64,000 nt of DNA from positions 29,215,115 through 29,279,114 of the forward strand of contig OX326959.1 in NCBI GenBank assembly GCA_946800325.1, in the 5' to 3' direction. Below, piece by piece: positions 1 through 12,199 of this stretch (its first letter is position 1; every line of letters starts with the position of its first letter). The translations under genes and the position numbers were made by a program. The notes under the pieces were generated by a model. That model searched no databases and was not told the origin of the DNA. It worked only from the letters and a program-made list of their open reading frames with translations. This DNA comes from Luzula sylvatica (lineage: Eukaryota > Streptophyta > Magnoliopsida > Poales > Juncaceae).

Positions 1-276
1 GGGTATTTTTGAAATTTGGTTGTACCAAAAGAAGGATAGATTGGTGACGCCAAAGCCTACAGAGTCTCTCCAACCGGTACAGACGCCAGAGGCGACGATT
101 ACAATTCGTGGATCGTCGATTAGAGAAACAATTCGCATTAAAAGCTCTGAAGGGAGGTCTTTCCAGCCTGACATGACGGGACCCGTCTTGTCAGACCTTC
201 CTCTCTCGCTGGAGGATACCATTAGAGTCTCGAACCATACGTCTAGTCCTCCTGTTATCGGTTTCCCACTCACCAT
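1..276 (-). CDS. F-box protein, SKP2A-like, N-terminal exon (partial, runs off the window)
   Basis: Read from ATG at 276 down to base 1, the minus strand is open for 92 codons. Residues ~48-83 form an F-box (W-K-D-L-P-S-E-L-L-M-R-I-V-S-L followed by D-D and a V-A-S-G-V-C-T-G-W-R-D block). This closely resembles the F-box of plant SKP2A/SKP2B, leucine-rich-repeat F-box proteins that act as substrate receptors of SCF ubiquitin ligases and are linked to cell-cycle factor turnover and auxin in Arabidopsis. The LRR part would lie beyond the window. A 16-nt untranslated stretch separates the ATG from a good 3' splice site (polypyrimidine then CAG at 293-297), so the start codon sits in the second exon. 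The last ~12 residues look unlike SKP2A as I recall it, so this could be a diverged copy, or an exon boundary may lie near base 14-20. Confidence 0.8.
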   Translation of the reverse strand, partial: MVSGKPITGGLDVWFETLMVSSSERGRSDKTGPVMSGWKDLPSELLMRIVSLIDDPRIVIVASGVCTGWRDSVGFGVTNLSFFWYNQISKIP

Positions 277-292
277 GTTTGATTTTTAGTTC

Positions 293-1073
293 CTGAGGGG
301 AGAAATTTAAATTTGATTTTATAGCAAAATAAAATTAGGAGTTACTAAAAGATTTAAGTAAGATTGCATTTATAGCAAAAGAGGAAGAGAAAAGAAACGA
401 TTGAAAGAAGCAATTGATTAATAGCTCGATTGCTTTAATCGATCAAGGAAACCACAAAGAGTGATTAATTACAATTAAAGTAAAAAGAAATATCTTTGCT
501 TTTTTTTCAAAAAAGATTAGCACGAGATTGACATGGGAAGATTAAAGCATGAATTTTTTTCCGAAATTTAGGACTCCCTTAAAAAAAACAGAGACTTCGA
601 CCAAGTCCCGAAAGCATGATATTCATGGAGGCCCAATATTTCTCAAAATCAGTAAACAATTTGACCCAAAAGCTTAAAATCAACGGATTTTGTGGATAAA
701 ACGCCAAAATCAACGAAAGTCTCGTCTGAAAGATATACTGTTAGAAAATAAAATCAAAACTAAAAGAACTAGTAACTGATCATCAACAAAAAAAGAAAAC
801 AAAAAATAAATGGGGAAAACACAAAATAAACGAAATTCAACATACTAGTAAGTGAATAAAACACTCAAACACTACTAAATCACCAAGAAATCTTTTTATT
901 TGAACACATCACTAACAAAAAAGAAAGATAAAAACTTCCTCAAAAACCCAAAAAAATCACAACAAAACTAAGCTAAAAACTAAACAACAATAACCAACAA
1001 ATAAACTAGAACATAACCCACACTAATATCCTTAATATTGATCACATAAATCAAAGTACTGATTGATAATTAC
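293..1073 (-). other. 5'-leader intron of the SKP2A-like gene
   Basis: On the minus strand the donor reads CTTACAG|GTAATTATC (junction 1074/1073) and the acceptor TTTCTCCCCTCAG|GAAC (junction 293/292), 16 nt upstream of the ATG. The 781-bp interval is AT-rich with no convincing ORF, as expected of an intron. A TATA-like box 57 bp above the donor fits a short non-coding first exon. Seen: splice consensus and spacing. Inferred: that the two sites are used together. Confidence 0.55.
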
Positions 1074-1094
1074 CTGTAAGAGCACCAAGGGTTT

Positions 1095-1311
1095 GTGTTG
1101 GGCCCTGAGTTTCTCTCTCTGCGTCTCCACCTTTTAAATAGAAGAACACAACAGCGACTTTTGTGGTCATCTGAATACTAATTTCACAGAGCCCACATTC
1201 AGTGTTTGTGTAGTCTTTCCATTGACATAGACCTGGTTCAACCAAGAAGTTATTGGTATTCACAATCTCTAGAAAGATGTAGGAAGAGAGAGGAGAAGAC
1301 GTACACGTGGC
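1095..1311 (-). promoter_or_regulatory. core promoter of the SKP2A-like gene: TATA box and G-box
   Basis: The minus strand carries TATTTAAAAG at 1131-1141, a TATA-like box. A start ~30 bp below it would give a leader exon of about 30 nt ending at the donor at 1074. TGGGCC (site II/TCP-like) lies at 1099-1104, near the predicted start. A G-box/ABRE core, ACACGTGGC, is at 1303-1311, ~165 bp upstream of the TATA box. The ORF at 1051-1317 on this strand begins upstream of the TATA box and is probably chance. Confidence 0.45.
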
Positions 1312-1319
1312 GGTCATGT

Positions 1320-2696
1320 AGAGCGGGGTAAAGGTCGGCCCGGTAATTAGAGTTTGACACGATTACGATGGCGTGGAGATGGCGACAAATTACTATTTCG
1401 TAAAAGTAATATATTTGGATGGACATGGTTTATTGATAAATCAGTGGACTTATTCACAAATGTGTGTTGCGGTGTATTGGTGTGGGGATATATGATAATA
1501 GTAAAGTGTTCGCGTCGAGACCCGAAGCCGCGGCGAGGTGGAGCCGGAAAAAGATGAAAGTACTCCTTAGATTCGGTGTATTGGACCAAAAGGGCTTTTG
1601 GGGTATTATTTTTCTTATTCTTTTGACCGATTTTTTGTTTTATGATTTTAGTAAGCCAGTCAAATAATCATTGACAGTAGGATCTGATTTAGTAGGGATG
1701 GGTATAAAATTTTATCCAATTCCACTAATATCACATCAAGAAAAAATACAGGTTCACAAAAAATACCATGTTGTATAGACATGTTGTGTATATTTACTCG
1801 TTCTTGTTATTAGAATATTATAGTTTCTTTGTGTGATATTTTTTCCTTTTTTTAACAAACGCTCAAAAGAAAATATTATTTGTACATAACATTCGTATAT
1901 AAGTTAGATACATAGAAAACATAATATTCATATTATTTCATTAAGATCTTACAAAAAAATTAAGGAATTTGTATTTGAATTAATCGAGATAAAATATTTC
2001 TATTTGTTACTATATATTCAGTGTCAACATATTGTGATTTTGAATAATAGTATTTTGTGCATATTTTTTGTTGATATAATTGTGTGCATGTATTAAATTC
2101 CAAATTTAACGAAAAAAGTAAATCACCGAAAATTTTAAAATTCAGCTATTTTTGTTAATTTTAATTAAATTGTACATAATACATTTTTTTAACTTAATTA
2201 ATCCACACGATTTTTAAAATTCGATTTGGATTAGTTTTGAAATATTTCCGAAGACGAATTTTTAACGAATTTTTTTCGCCCATAAAAGATCGCATTCAGA
2301 AATACTCTTTTATCTTTCTAGAATAATGGCCTATGTTGTTAATTAATAATCATATATACTTTTTTATTATTTTTATTAGTTATAATATATATATTCAAAC
2401 ATTCAAATTTGTCGCGTGGAGTATCGAACAAAAAATCATGTATATTTCAAAAGTATCTGATGTTTTGAAATAAATATTCCAATACGCCACGTAAAATATT
2501 CGATATGTACGTATTCGACTAATGAGTAACAATATCATATATAATATCCGATACGAACAACTAGATTTTTTATGGTCCATACAACATGAAAAATGGGACG
2601 TGTCAAAAAACATGTATTTTGTGATGTTTAAGTTTTTTTTTAAACACATAAAGAATGCGAAAGAATATTTTATATTATTAGAAAATTGAACATACT
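1320..2696. other. intergenic, AT-rich, no gene seen
   Basis: Short overlapping ORFs on both strands (1347-1667, 2395-2649) have no recognisable motifs and cancel each other out. Nothing else supported. Confidence 0.6.
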
Positions 2697-2851
2697 ATTT
2701 TTTTTTTTGAATGACACTCAACAAGCGATCGCTTGTCGTAATTGGTACCTATATATATTTTTTTATATGATGCCGATGAGACTCGAAAGCATAATCTCTA
2801 CAATATGTTGTTTTATTATGTCAAACACTCAACTAATTGAGTTATGGGGCC
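2697..2851 (-). mobile_element. tRNA-derived SINE
   Basis: On the minus strand the element starts GGCCCCATAACTCAATTAG, which resembles a tRNA pol III A box. About 50 bp on it has TTTCGAGTCTC, which resembles a B box. It ends in CATTC plus a run of ten or more A (T run at 2697-2708 on the plus strand). Size (~155 bp), two-box head and A tail fit a plant SINE. The flanks ATTGAACATA (left) and ATTGACAATA (right) may be a worn target-site duplication. Confidence 0.6.
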
Positions 2852-2980
2852 ATTGACAATAAAACATAATATTAATAATTATCTTATTTAATATATTGTA
2901 ATTTTTATTTTATTATTTTGAAATTAAGCAAAATCAATTTTCTTAACATATTTAACAATAATATATTATTTTTTTGTTTA

Positions 2981-3522
2981 AAAGATGGGATTGGTAATAA
3001 CATGTGTTATATTGTATATAAATTATATATTTGTGATGTTTTTGTAAATATTTAAATATTGATTATATCTGGAAATATGACAAATAATGTTATTTTCGCA
3101 ATTAATTGTGTCGAATTGCATGGAAGTAGAAATATTTTATGAAATTTAGATTATATATTTTTGTTTAAAAATGGATTGATAATAACATGCGTTATATTGC
3201 ATATAAATTATATATATGTGATGTTGTTGTAAATAATTAAATATTGATTATATTTGTATATATGCCAAAGAATGTTCTTTTCACAATTAATCATGTCACT
3301 ATTGCATTTAAAAGAAAAGAAATATTCTATGAAATTTAGATTACACATTTTTGTTAAAAAATGCATTGATAGTAACATGCTTTATATTGTTGTATATAAA
3401 TTATATATTTGTGATGCTGTTGTAAATATTTAAATATTAATTATATTTGGATGTATGACAAATAATGTTGCATTTTCAAAAAATAGAAATATTTCATGAA
3501 ATTTAGATTACACAATTTTGTT
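2981..3522. repeat. tandem repeat, three units of ~185 bp
   Basis: Three successive diverged units share the landmarks (G)ATAATAACATG, TATATAAATTATATAT, TTGTAAATATTTAAATATT and GAAATTTAGATTA. Unit starts are near 2981, 3166 and 3356. Very AT-rich; no coding potential. Unrelated to the large satellite at 42 kb. Confidence 0.7.
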
Positions 3523-6102
3523 CTAGGTAACTACTATAGGCCTAGTCTAGAATAGAAAGATCATGCCTGTGACAACTTGTCATTATCTTCAATAGTTTAT
3601 AGTCCTTATAAATTGATTGCCAATAAATTAAGCCATTTATGAGTCAATTAGGAATGATAAAAGAATATCTAAGACGTTTAAAATACGATCTTAATCGTGT
3701 CATTTGAGATTAATCACTAAATTGAATACATATCCCTTCCCATTATATCATTCATGGATGCCCACCAAGCCAGCACCAAACATAGAGGGATGCAAGTCAC
3801 ATTTCACAATTTTTGAATTTCGTATCGAGTTTGGTATCGAGTTTCCATAAAACTTCGATTGTTTGTTTGGGCTAAAAATCAGTAATAATATAATGCATAA
3901 TTTCAAATTATGCACACCAATAAATTAAAAATAACATACAAAATCAGTAATAATAGAATGCATAATTTCAAATTATACATAATTTCTTAAATTATTGTGT
4001 GTCCCCATTAATAATTTGAAAAGCACCTCATAATTATTGCTAAGCATATAAATTTGAAAAACAAAATTTGGAAAAAATACTCAATTCCTCTACTTGATGT
4101 CATTATTAGTATTTTGTCTAACCTAAAAAACACAATCAAATATATATATTTCAATCTTTTTCCTCAAAAATCACAAGTTTCACTTTCAAATTTGCATGAT
4201 TAATACATGTAGATACTTTAATTTGTAGATTTGATTTGTAGTGAGGTTGTGGGACTCTAGAGTGAGTGAGGTGGTTGATGTTGCAAAGTAATGTCATTTC
4301 ATGCCCTAATCCTGTCCTCTTGTACCTTTGGCTCGTTTCATTTGTGAATTGTGATATGAACTTGGACTAAGAAATGGACTAGATTAGTGTTAAAGATATG
4401 CCACATTAGCTTGATATGATTGGCTTACCACTAAATCAAATCGAGATAACATTCCTTATTCAGAATATGAGTATCATAGTTAACATCAGTCTTTTATTAT
4501 GTTATCTTTTGCTTGTTGCATTATAGTTTTTGCATTAGAAGAGGTTAAGACAAAGGATATTAAAGAGAGAATACTTACCTCACCTTTTCTGCCAATTTTT
4601 TAAGAGAATTTTTTTGCACTCAACTGAAAACCAATGTTCATGATCGTCCGTTGCCCATTGCCTACTGTCCGAAAAAATGAACTCTGAATGTATTCCGATG
4701 TTGTCCACTATTTGGCTGTCCGGTCCCTTCTCGTCCCACGCTACTCTTCTCGTCCCACTATCTGGTTGTCCGGTCCCTTCGTATTTATATTTTTATATTA
4801 TTTTATACATTTTTTTCTATATATTATATGGATACAAATATTATTTATATCGTTATTATTATTTTTTATACTTTTTCTCTATTATTTTATCTTTTTTCTA
4901 TACAATAATTAAAAATTGTTGTTATTTATACATTTTTACTATTATTTATACTTTTGTACTGTTATTTATATTTTTTCTATACTTGAGATTAAATCAATAT
5001 GTTGTTATTTATATTTTTTACTATTATTTATACCATTTTCTATATTATGAAAAATATATGTTGTTTTTTGTATTTTTTTCATTGTAAAAATATATAAATA
5101 CGAAGTGAAATGTATAAAAACAACTACCTGAATATTTATATTTGTTTGTTATATTATGAATAAACTCTGTTGTTATTTGTACATTTTTTCATTGTAAAAA
5201 AATATAAATGTGAATTTGAAATGTATAAAAACAAACTACTTAATTATGAAGGCAAGATATATATTTTACGCTGCCGGAATATTAGGCGCGGCCCGAAAAA
5301 TATGGCCACTAGTTTAATTTTTTGCCCCCGCCTTTTGTAAGTCCCTGTTTTTACCACGTGGTTGCTATATGATTAAAAGATACTGTCTGAAATGCATTAG
5401 CAATCCTCGTTTTTTAATGTCAAAAAATAACTCTCATCAAATAAATTATCCTCAAAACAAACTCAAAACCAAGAGGCAATGCACTAACATTCTTCACTTG
5501 TTCCTTCAAAATTATTTTTTAATTGAATGTAATGTTATTAGTTGATGCCAGTAAAATCTAAAATTTTGAACTTATACATAAATCTATAATTTACAGTATA
5601 CAGAATTTTAGTTCTCTCAATCTTTTGTTTAAAAGAAACTGCATTCATTTAGGTCCAAATTCCAAATCATCAGTGCAAGAAGGAAGCAATTTTAGCTTGC
5701 TTCTTTACAAAGGTAATCAATTTTAATTTGCATATTAAATGGAGCTGATTATAATTGATTTGACATCATATCAAAATGGAAAGTAAATGAAAAAAACAGG
5801 CCATTGAAGATCTAGAAGGCTTTTGATTATTTCTCTCAAAAAAAGAAAGGTACATTTTGATCCAACTCATTCCTACAGGAAAACAGTTCGGATGAAAGGG
5901 ATTTGCAAATACAAACTAATAGATTTTGGTATTGTCACGAGTCAGGATCGGTACCAGTACCTGTACCCTGTGCAAATACAGGCCCAGATTTTTTTTGGTA
6001 GTTATGATTTGGTCTTCTAGAAACGAGTAGGGGTTTGCATCCTTCAAATTTTAAAACTTTTCTCAATAAATTTGATGACATTGATATAATCTAACATCTT
6101 AA
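3523..6102. other. intergenic, AT-rich, no gene seen
   Basis: Holds a short direct repeat (TAATGCATAATTTCAAATTA-type unit at ~3877-3920 and ~3942-3985, 65 bp apart). At 4780-5240 there is low-complexity T/A-rich sequence with recurring TTATTTATA and TGTATAAAAACAA; the ORFs there are composition artefacts. No exon-like stretch recognised. Confidence 0.55.
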
Positions 6103-7033
6103 GAATTAACACATAAATAACATATTTATCCTTCTTAAACTAAAAATATCATATTTGTCCTTACTAAATTATGTTAATATCAAATTTATCCAAAATTTAC
6201 AATTTGGTCAAACTTAACAGAAAATTCGTAATAATTGACCAATTTATCCCTTAATTAATCCTCAATCTAATAAACTAATTAAAATCCTAAACCGATAACA
6301 TAATGATTCAAACCCATACCCGATAACATGTGAACCCTAAACCAGTCTCTGATCTCCATACGATCTCCATTCTGCTCTCTTTCATACGATACGAAGAAGC
6401 TACGAAGAAGCTACATATGAGACGATCTCTTCTGGCGAAGATGGTGCTCTAGCAAGGTGGTTTGGAGAGGCGGAAGAGAGAAAAGTCACCGGAAACCCTA
6501 GCCACCAGATCGACACGAAAACCTAACGAAATCCATACAAAACCAATAAGCAACTCCTGACGCGACCAACACGAAAACCCTCGCATAAGGAGTTGCTTAT
6601 TGGTTTTGTATGGATTTCGTTAGGTTTTCGTGTCAATCTAGTGGCTAGGGTTTCTGGTGACTTCTCTCTTCCGTCTCACCAGACCACCTTTGTGGAGCGC
6701 CATCTTCGCATGAAGAGATCATCTCATATGGAGCTTCTTCGTATCGTATGAAAGAGAGGAGAATGGAGATCGTATGAAGATAAGAGCATGGTTTAGTGTT
6801 CATACGTTATAGGGTATGAGTTTGAATCACTATGTTATCGGGTTTAGGATTTTAATTAGTTTATTGGATTTGAGGATTAATTAAGGGGTAAATTAGTCAA
6901 TTGTTATAAATTTTCTGCTAAATTTGATCAAATTGTAAATTTTGGATAAATTTGATACTAACATGATTTAGTAAAGACAAATATGATATTTTTAGTTTAA
7001 GAATGATAAATATGTTATTTATGAGTTTAGTAG
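6103..7033. mobile_element. long foldback element (near-perfect inverted repeat)
   Basis: Left arm 6103-6558 and right arm 6588-7033 are reverse complements over ~450 bp with only scattered mismatches; the loop is ~29 bp (6559-6587). The outer arms are AT-rich. The inner ~250 bp of each arm is GC-richer and looks gene-derived (5'-UTR/early-coding style with AACCCTAG and triplet-like sequence), as in foldback MITEs or Pack-type elements that captured host sequence. No transposase. Any transcript would form a very long hairpin. No clear target-site duplication found. Confidence 0.75.
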
Positions 7034-8984
7034 GGATATATGAGAAATTCTCTCTAACATTTTAATGTATGATTTAAATATTTTAATTTATAATTGGATA
7101 CATAATTCAAATTTTGAACCATAAATTAATGTGTTAAACTATATTCACGTTATCAAGTTTTTTAGGAAGAGACATTTAAAATAAATAATTCTTTTTTAAC
7201 AACAAAAAATAAAAACTAAGATAAGAAATTCGTACTTTTGGGACAGCAATTTCTTAGCTACCACCGATTTGGAAAAATTATGCTCAAGAGGCATTCAACT
7301 TTTACGATTCTTTGCCTGGACTTACTTTATTTTATACCCTGCAAAATCTCGAAATATCATGTGCACCTTTCAAAATGAGAAATATAATATTATGAAGAGG
7401 GATTTTGGAAAAACCCCTAATTTCTTTTTGAATATTATCAAAGATCCCTTCACCTTTTAGATTCCCTACAAAGTTAAAAACCCTATAAATGGATTAAATT
7501 ATTTTTTCTCCTCTACAAGTGTTAATTTTAACATTTGAGTCAAACTTTTTCGTAAGACAAAAATATCCGTACTATTTTTCTTTTATAAATTTTTTATTCA
7601 ATATAAATTAATAAATATGTAAAAAAATAAAAATTTTATAATAAACTGTTCCATATTATTATATCTAAAAATGATTTATAATAATATTTTACAACATGCT
7701 ATTTTATTTTACTACTTATAGTACATATAATATATTATTTTATTAAATAAATACGGTTTCATATTATATTTTTCATATAATATAATTTTATATAAAAATC
7801 ATATAATAAAGTGTAAAATAATATAACAAATATCGTAATACAATACAATATAATGAAATATTATATTATAAAATATTATTTATTTATTAGTTTACAGAAT
7901 AAATACAAATATAAAATAAACCGTGAAGATATTTTGGTAAAAAAAATGGATGAAAAGTTTAAGATAACACGTCCCCATTTCTATATTTATTTCGGACCTG
8001 TCCCAAATTACCCTGATTGTATTATCTTATATTTATTTATAAAATAAGCGAGAAAAAAGAACAATTTACGTTTTTTGGTCGAATATTATGGGATGAACAT
8101 TATGTATATTTTATTTTTTATTTTGTGTATTGCAAGGGTACTAATGATGGTTCACAGTTTGAAGGGGGTAAATGTTATATTATGAGGTTTTGCGGGGGTA
8201 CATGTGAAATTGTACCTAAAATTAATTTCTTTCATTTGTGATTTAATGCAAATTTTGAATAATAAGAAAAAGAAAAAGAAAATAATATAATGGAGATCCA
8301 ATTCCAATTTTCACTCAACTACCAAAATAATTACAACTTACAAGGCCGCCGGCAGCCCTAGTTGTTTATTTGTAATTATCAACTAATTATCAACTAATTG
8401 TGGGTACTAATTATTGGTATAAAAGCTGGAATAAGAATAAAGAATTTAACAATTATTTTTCAGAAAAAACCTGAAGGTTTCCTAAAATTGAAAAAAAAAA
8501 ATCATTTTGTAAAAATACCGACCCAAAAAGACCCCCCAAAAAAATATTGTTAGCAATATTTAAATTTTAAGCCAAGCAACTATCTGCACATAATAACAGT
8601 TGCTTTCAGATAGAGAATAGCGATGCTTGAGAAAAATCCACCTATGTTACATTTATAGTTAACTTGTGAACTGAACTATATAATTTCTTAATATATCATT
8701 TTACGAGTCAATAGAAAATTTTATCGTATGCGAAAAATATAAAGACGAAAATAATTTACATAATGTTGTCTTACAATTTATGTTAATAGTATTTTACGTT
8801 ACATATGCAAATATTTAGTAAGACCTGCAAATTAAAAAAAAATACAAGATATCCATGCTTTATTATTTATTTTTATTTTTGAAAGGAATCCATGCTTAGA
8901 TAGTGGAGAATTAATTGTTAAGATATCATGGTTTAGGTCCCGGCTATGAGATTTTTTTTAATAGTCCTATAAGATTTTTATTTC
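7034..8984. other. intergenic, AT-rich, no gene seen
   Basis: Poly-A/T-rich sequence; ORFs at 7269, 7853 and 8017 have the skewed composition of chance ORFs (I, Y, F, K). From ~8850 on, sequence resembles the region upstream of the paralogous peptide gene at 14.5 kb, so it belongs to that gene's 5' region. Confidence 0.55.
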
Positions 8985-8994
8985 TCTATATAAT
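8985..8994 (+). promoter_or_regulatory. TATA box of secreted-peptide gene 1
   Basis: CTATATAATG lies 47-56 bp upstream of the ATG at 9041, giving a short leader. The ~170 bp upstream (a CAAGATAT-CATGCT block, then GAATTAATT, then ACGAGATTTT / ATGAGATTTT) is recognisably shared with the region upstream of gene 2 at 14.5-14.69 kb, so the whole unit, promoter included, was duplicated. Confidence 0.5.
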
Positions 8995-9040
8995 GCTACA
9001 CTTAATAAAAAATATTTCATAAAAATCAAACTAGATAAAG

Positions 9041-9484
9041 ATGAGGGATGCGTCTTTACTTATCGTTGCGGCCATCTTATTCATTGCTTCGACGAATCTC
9101 GACTCTTTAATAAGAGCTCAAGAATTACCAGTACCGGCGGTTCAATTGAATATAGACGAAACTAATTCCATCGGAACCGGTATAATTTCTTTTAACTGGT
9201 GTTAACATCATTTTTGACCTGAGATCATTTTTTGAGCTCAAGGATAATATTTCTGAATTCAGAACCTGACTTTGCTTATATTTATCAAAATGAATATATT
9301 CCTAACTGGCCGTTCATCGATATTTATTAACAATTTGTTTGATCTGAGGTTTTTTTAAAAAAAAAATTTAGGAAGGAAAAGGAGCATCGCGAGAGATGGT
9401 GAAGAGAAGACAATTATAGCTACTCGTTTTCCACTCTTCATTACTCCACGCATTCCTGTACCACCAAAGGCTATGCGAGTTTGA
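9041..9484 (+). CDS. putative small secreted peptide precursor, gene 1 (two exons, 83 aa)
   Basis: Exon 1 is 9041-9179 and exon 2 is 9372-9484, joined across a 192-bp intron (ACCG|GTATAATTT ... AAATTTAG|GAAGG), phase 1; the stop is TGA at 9482-9484. I do not recognise the family. Residues 1-26 form a signal peptide: basic start, hydrophobic core, likely cleavage after ...IRA before QELPVP. The mature part has a basic cluster (GRKRS), the block RDGEEK, and a proline-rich C-terminus with PRIPVPPKA. There are no cysteines. Gene 2 has the same architecture, intron position and phase, and keeps DGEEK and PRIP..PKA. This pattern of signal peptide, variable middle and conserved C-terminal block is typical of plant peptide-hormone or defence-peptide precursors; function is unknown. 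The PxPP core faintly recalls IDA-type peptides, but the rest of that motif is absent. Confidence 0.7.
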
Positions 9485-9869
9485 GGCAGAGTTTTTAGAT
9501 TCTTTGTGAAAATTCGAACAAACTAGTAGAACACACGCATTGCGGTCCGGTTTTTTTAAATTTAATTCGAGTAAAAGATAAAATCGTTACTAATATATTT
9601 TAAGACTCTAGCTTGATCTTTACTGCGATTATGTACTCTTTTGAAGCCATTTACTATGCCCCTCGTATTCACCACACATTACTTAATGTGACACTAACAT
9701 GATTAACAAAAATCTAATTAAAAATATAATACACAATTAACCTTGAAATTTTATTAATTAGTACATGAAATTAACACGGATGTTAATTAACATGTTAAAT
9801 ATGTGGTACATGTTCCTACGCATATTAGCATTAATGATGTGGTGGTGAATTTGATAGGCACAATATAAT

Positions 9870-10437
9870 TTTTTTTTTGAAGGGAAAGATAGCAAATCGC
9901 TATTCCTTCAGGTTTTTGTATTAAAAAAGAGTATATTTACATAGTGATAAATGAAGAAAAAAAACAGATATTGGGAGAAATCGCTATGCCACTGTAACCA
10001 CATCTTCCGTACACTTTAATTGTGAAATTTTTGCCATGCGTTGAATTCCTCCATAGTTTTGGTTGCTATGAAGCTCGGCGATCGTTTTTTCTGTTGGAAA
10101 ATGCGCCTATTCCTCTCTTTCCATATCTCCCACCCGGTAGCCATCCACATTGAGTTGTATCTTCGTCTCGTGTCCTGCGAAAGAGTAGCCGTGGCCCGAC
10201 ACCAGTCCTCAAGTAGGGACCCTGACGGTTGATAGACGAATTGGGTTCCGGTCATCATTGCTATGCGGTTTCGGACCGCCGTTGTGAAGGAGCATTGAGC
10301 TAGTAAGTGGTCGTGAGTTTCAGCGTGTCTACTACAGAGCACACATACCGGCGTGTTAGGCCACCCCTTCTTGGCTAGTACATCCGCTGTATTGATTTTG
10401 GGTGACGTTATTGCAAAAGCTAACTTGGCTTAGTTAA
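9870..10437 (-). mobile_element. 5'-truncated LINE, ORF2 C-terminal end
   Basis: The minus strand from ~10437 encodes the end of a plant LINE ORF2: K-I-N-T-A-D-V-L-A-K-K-G-W, then a zf-RVT zinc-binding pattern C-V-L-C-...-E-T-H-D-H-L-L-A-Q-C, then W-E-I-W-K-E-R-N-R-R-I-F. The frame is open to the stop at 10016. A ~150-bp 3' UTR follows, ending in an A run (T run at 9870-9880 on the plus strand). Endonuclease and reverse transcriptase are missing, the usual outcome of incomplete reverse transcription. It is a different family from the LINE at 32 kb. No clear target duplication found. Confidence 0.75.
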
Positions 10438-10576
10438 GAGCAATTTCAATTTTTTTTTTTATCAAATGATAATTATATCCCTATTAATGATGATTTATAT
10501 TTATTACAATTATCAATTAGTGCAATTATCTTCCATAAATATATATTCGAATTCAAAAATGTAAGAATAACATATC

Positions 10577-10618
<42 letters not shown>

Positions 10619-12180
10619 TTTTTTTTACATATTCGAAGATTAAATATAATTTTGTAAATGAAGGTTTAAAATCATGGACTTCATTAAGCTAAAAAACAGA
10701 ATGTATGAATAATTTGACTTATTTATATTTCAATATTTATTATATTTTATTCTTCGTAATATTAAAAAAAGATTAAGCATCAATTTATACACTAAAAGTT
10801 CTCGAATCGACTACGACTACATTCGATAACTTCGTCGAGTATTACGTGTGGAGAAACCAGTAATGCTAGAAAAGTCAAAATAATTCATTTTTGGACTCCA
10901 TAGTATTCAATGCATAATGTAATTTCACCGTATCTCATACGTATTAATTAGCTCGTCTATATGCTATTAATAATTGCCATTTCCAGTGTAGGTATTTTAA
11001 TTTACTTTCGAATAAATCAGTGTAGGTATATTTTGACGTTCGTGGTACGGCGATTTAAGCGTATATACAAACAAAATAAAAAATTTCATACAAATGATTT
11101 TTTTTATTGATGTTCGACAAACTTTGAGACTTTAAAATGGACGAAAATGTACTTTGTAGGTGATCTTCTTTCGATTGAGGTCTTACTCATGAGGTCCCAG
11201 TCTCAACTGTAGCCTACATTGTTTTAGGATTAAGACCAGAAATCAAATTCTCATGAAATTCTTCAATATACTTCTGGCTTAATCAACCTCCCTTAATATA
11301 CACTTAACATCCAACGGCTAGGAAGATCTCAAATCATTATCATCCTTTGTACATCCTTGTTTTCATCATTACACGTGCATGCATCATATATGTATTTATA
11401 ATGTCTTATATTTAATTACCAAATCTTACCATCAAGTAGCTAAGTGATATCATATTACAACGATTTATCTTACACACCATGAATATACTTTAAGCATGTC
11501 TTTCTTCTTTGAGAAAATTACAAGGCCTTTCTTCAATGATTGTATATATTTTATTAGTCTTAAAGAAGGGCACTCGTATTTAATACATCACAAAGTTTTG
11601 AAAGGTCCTTCTAGAGAAATCAACAAATGAGATGAGCATGAGGGTGAGGGTGATATATTTTCATTTTCATCTTTTTTTTTTTTTTTTTTTTTTTTTTCCA
11701 AAATCACTTGGTCCCAGTCTATCCACATCATTTAATTTTTCTCAAAGTTTTTTTTTTAGACTGGGACCAAGTAATTTCTTCACATTTATTAAACTTTGTC
11801 CATTTAGGAACATAAAGCTATACATCCTTATATTTTTGCCCCAATTATGCTTCACACTTTTTATACAATTATATTGTCTTGTTATAATTTATGATGAGTC
11901 AAGTTGCGAATGTAATACACCCTCGTTTTTTTCTTTTAAAATATTGCAAGTCATAAAAAAATATAATATAAAAAATTGGAGGATTTATAAAATATCTTTT
12001 TAAAAACCCAAATTAACATCATATTTACCTTTTGAAAGATAAAAATATCATATTCACCCTTTCGGAGATCTAAAACAATGTTTAACATGACAAAACTTAC
12101 AAAATATTTACGGCATAAACAAAATTTTAGTTATTCGAAAAAGTAAATATGATATTTGGAATTTTTAGAAGAATAAACAT
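10438..12180. other. intergenic; AAT microsatellite, no gene seen
   Basis: Contains (AAT)n at 10577-10617, a long T run at 11672-11698 and a short hairpin (listed separately). The ORF at 11632-12003 spans the T run and is not credible. Confidence 0.55.
11706..11772. repeat. short perfect hairpin
   Basis: ACTTGGTCCCAGTCT (11706-11720) and its exact reverse complement (11758-11772) are separated by a 37-nt T-rich loop. Confidence 0.8.
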
Positions 12181-12199
12181 GTAAACAAATTTATGTACA

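Noticed and set aside
20..289. Plus-strand ORF of 89 codons at the window start
   Set aside because: It has no ATG start, and the opposite strand reads as an SKP2A-like F-box exon with matching splice acceptor and ATG.
1051..1317. Minus-strand ORF MTATC...
   Set aside because: It starts upstream of the predicted TATA box and crosses a good splice donor; better explained as promoter plus leader exon of the F-box gene.
4677..5087. 136-codon ORF rich in Y, F, I and L
   Set aside because: Composition follows the TTATTTATA low-complexity DNA; the overlapping frame is similarly open.
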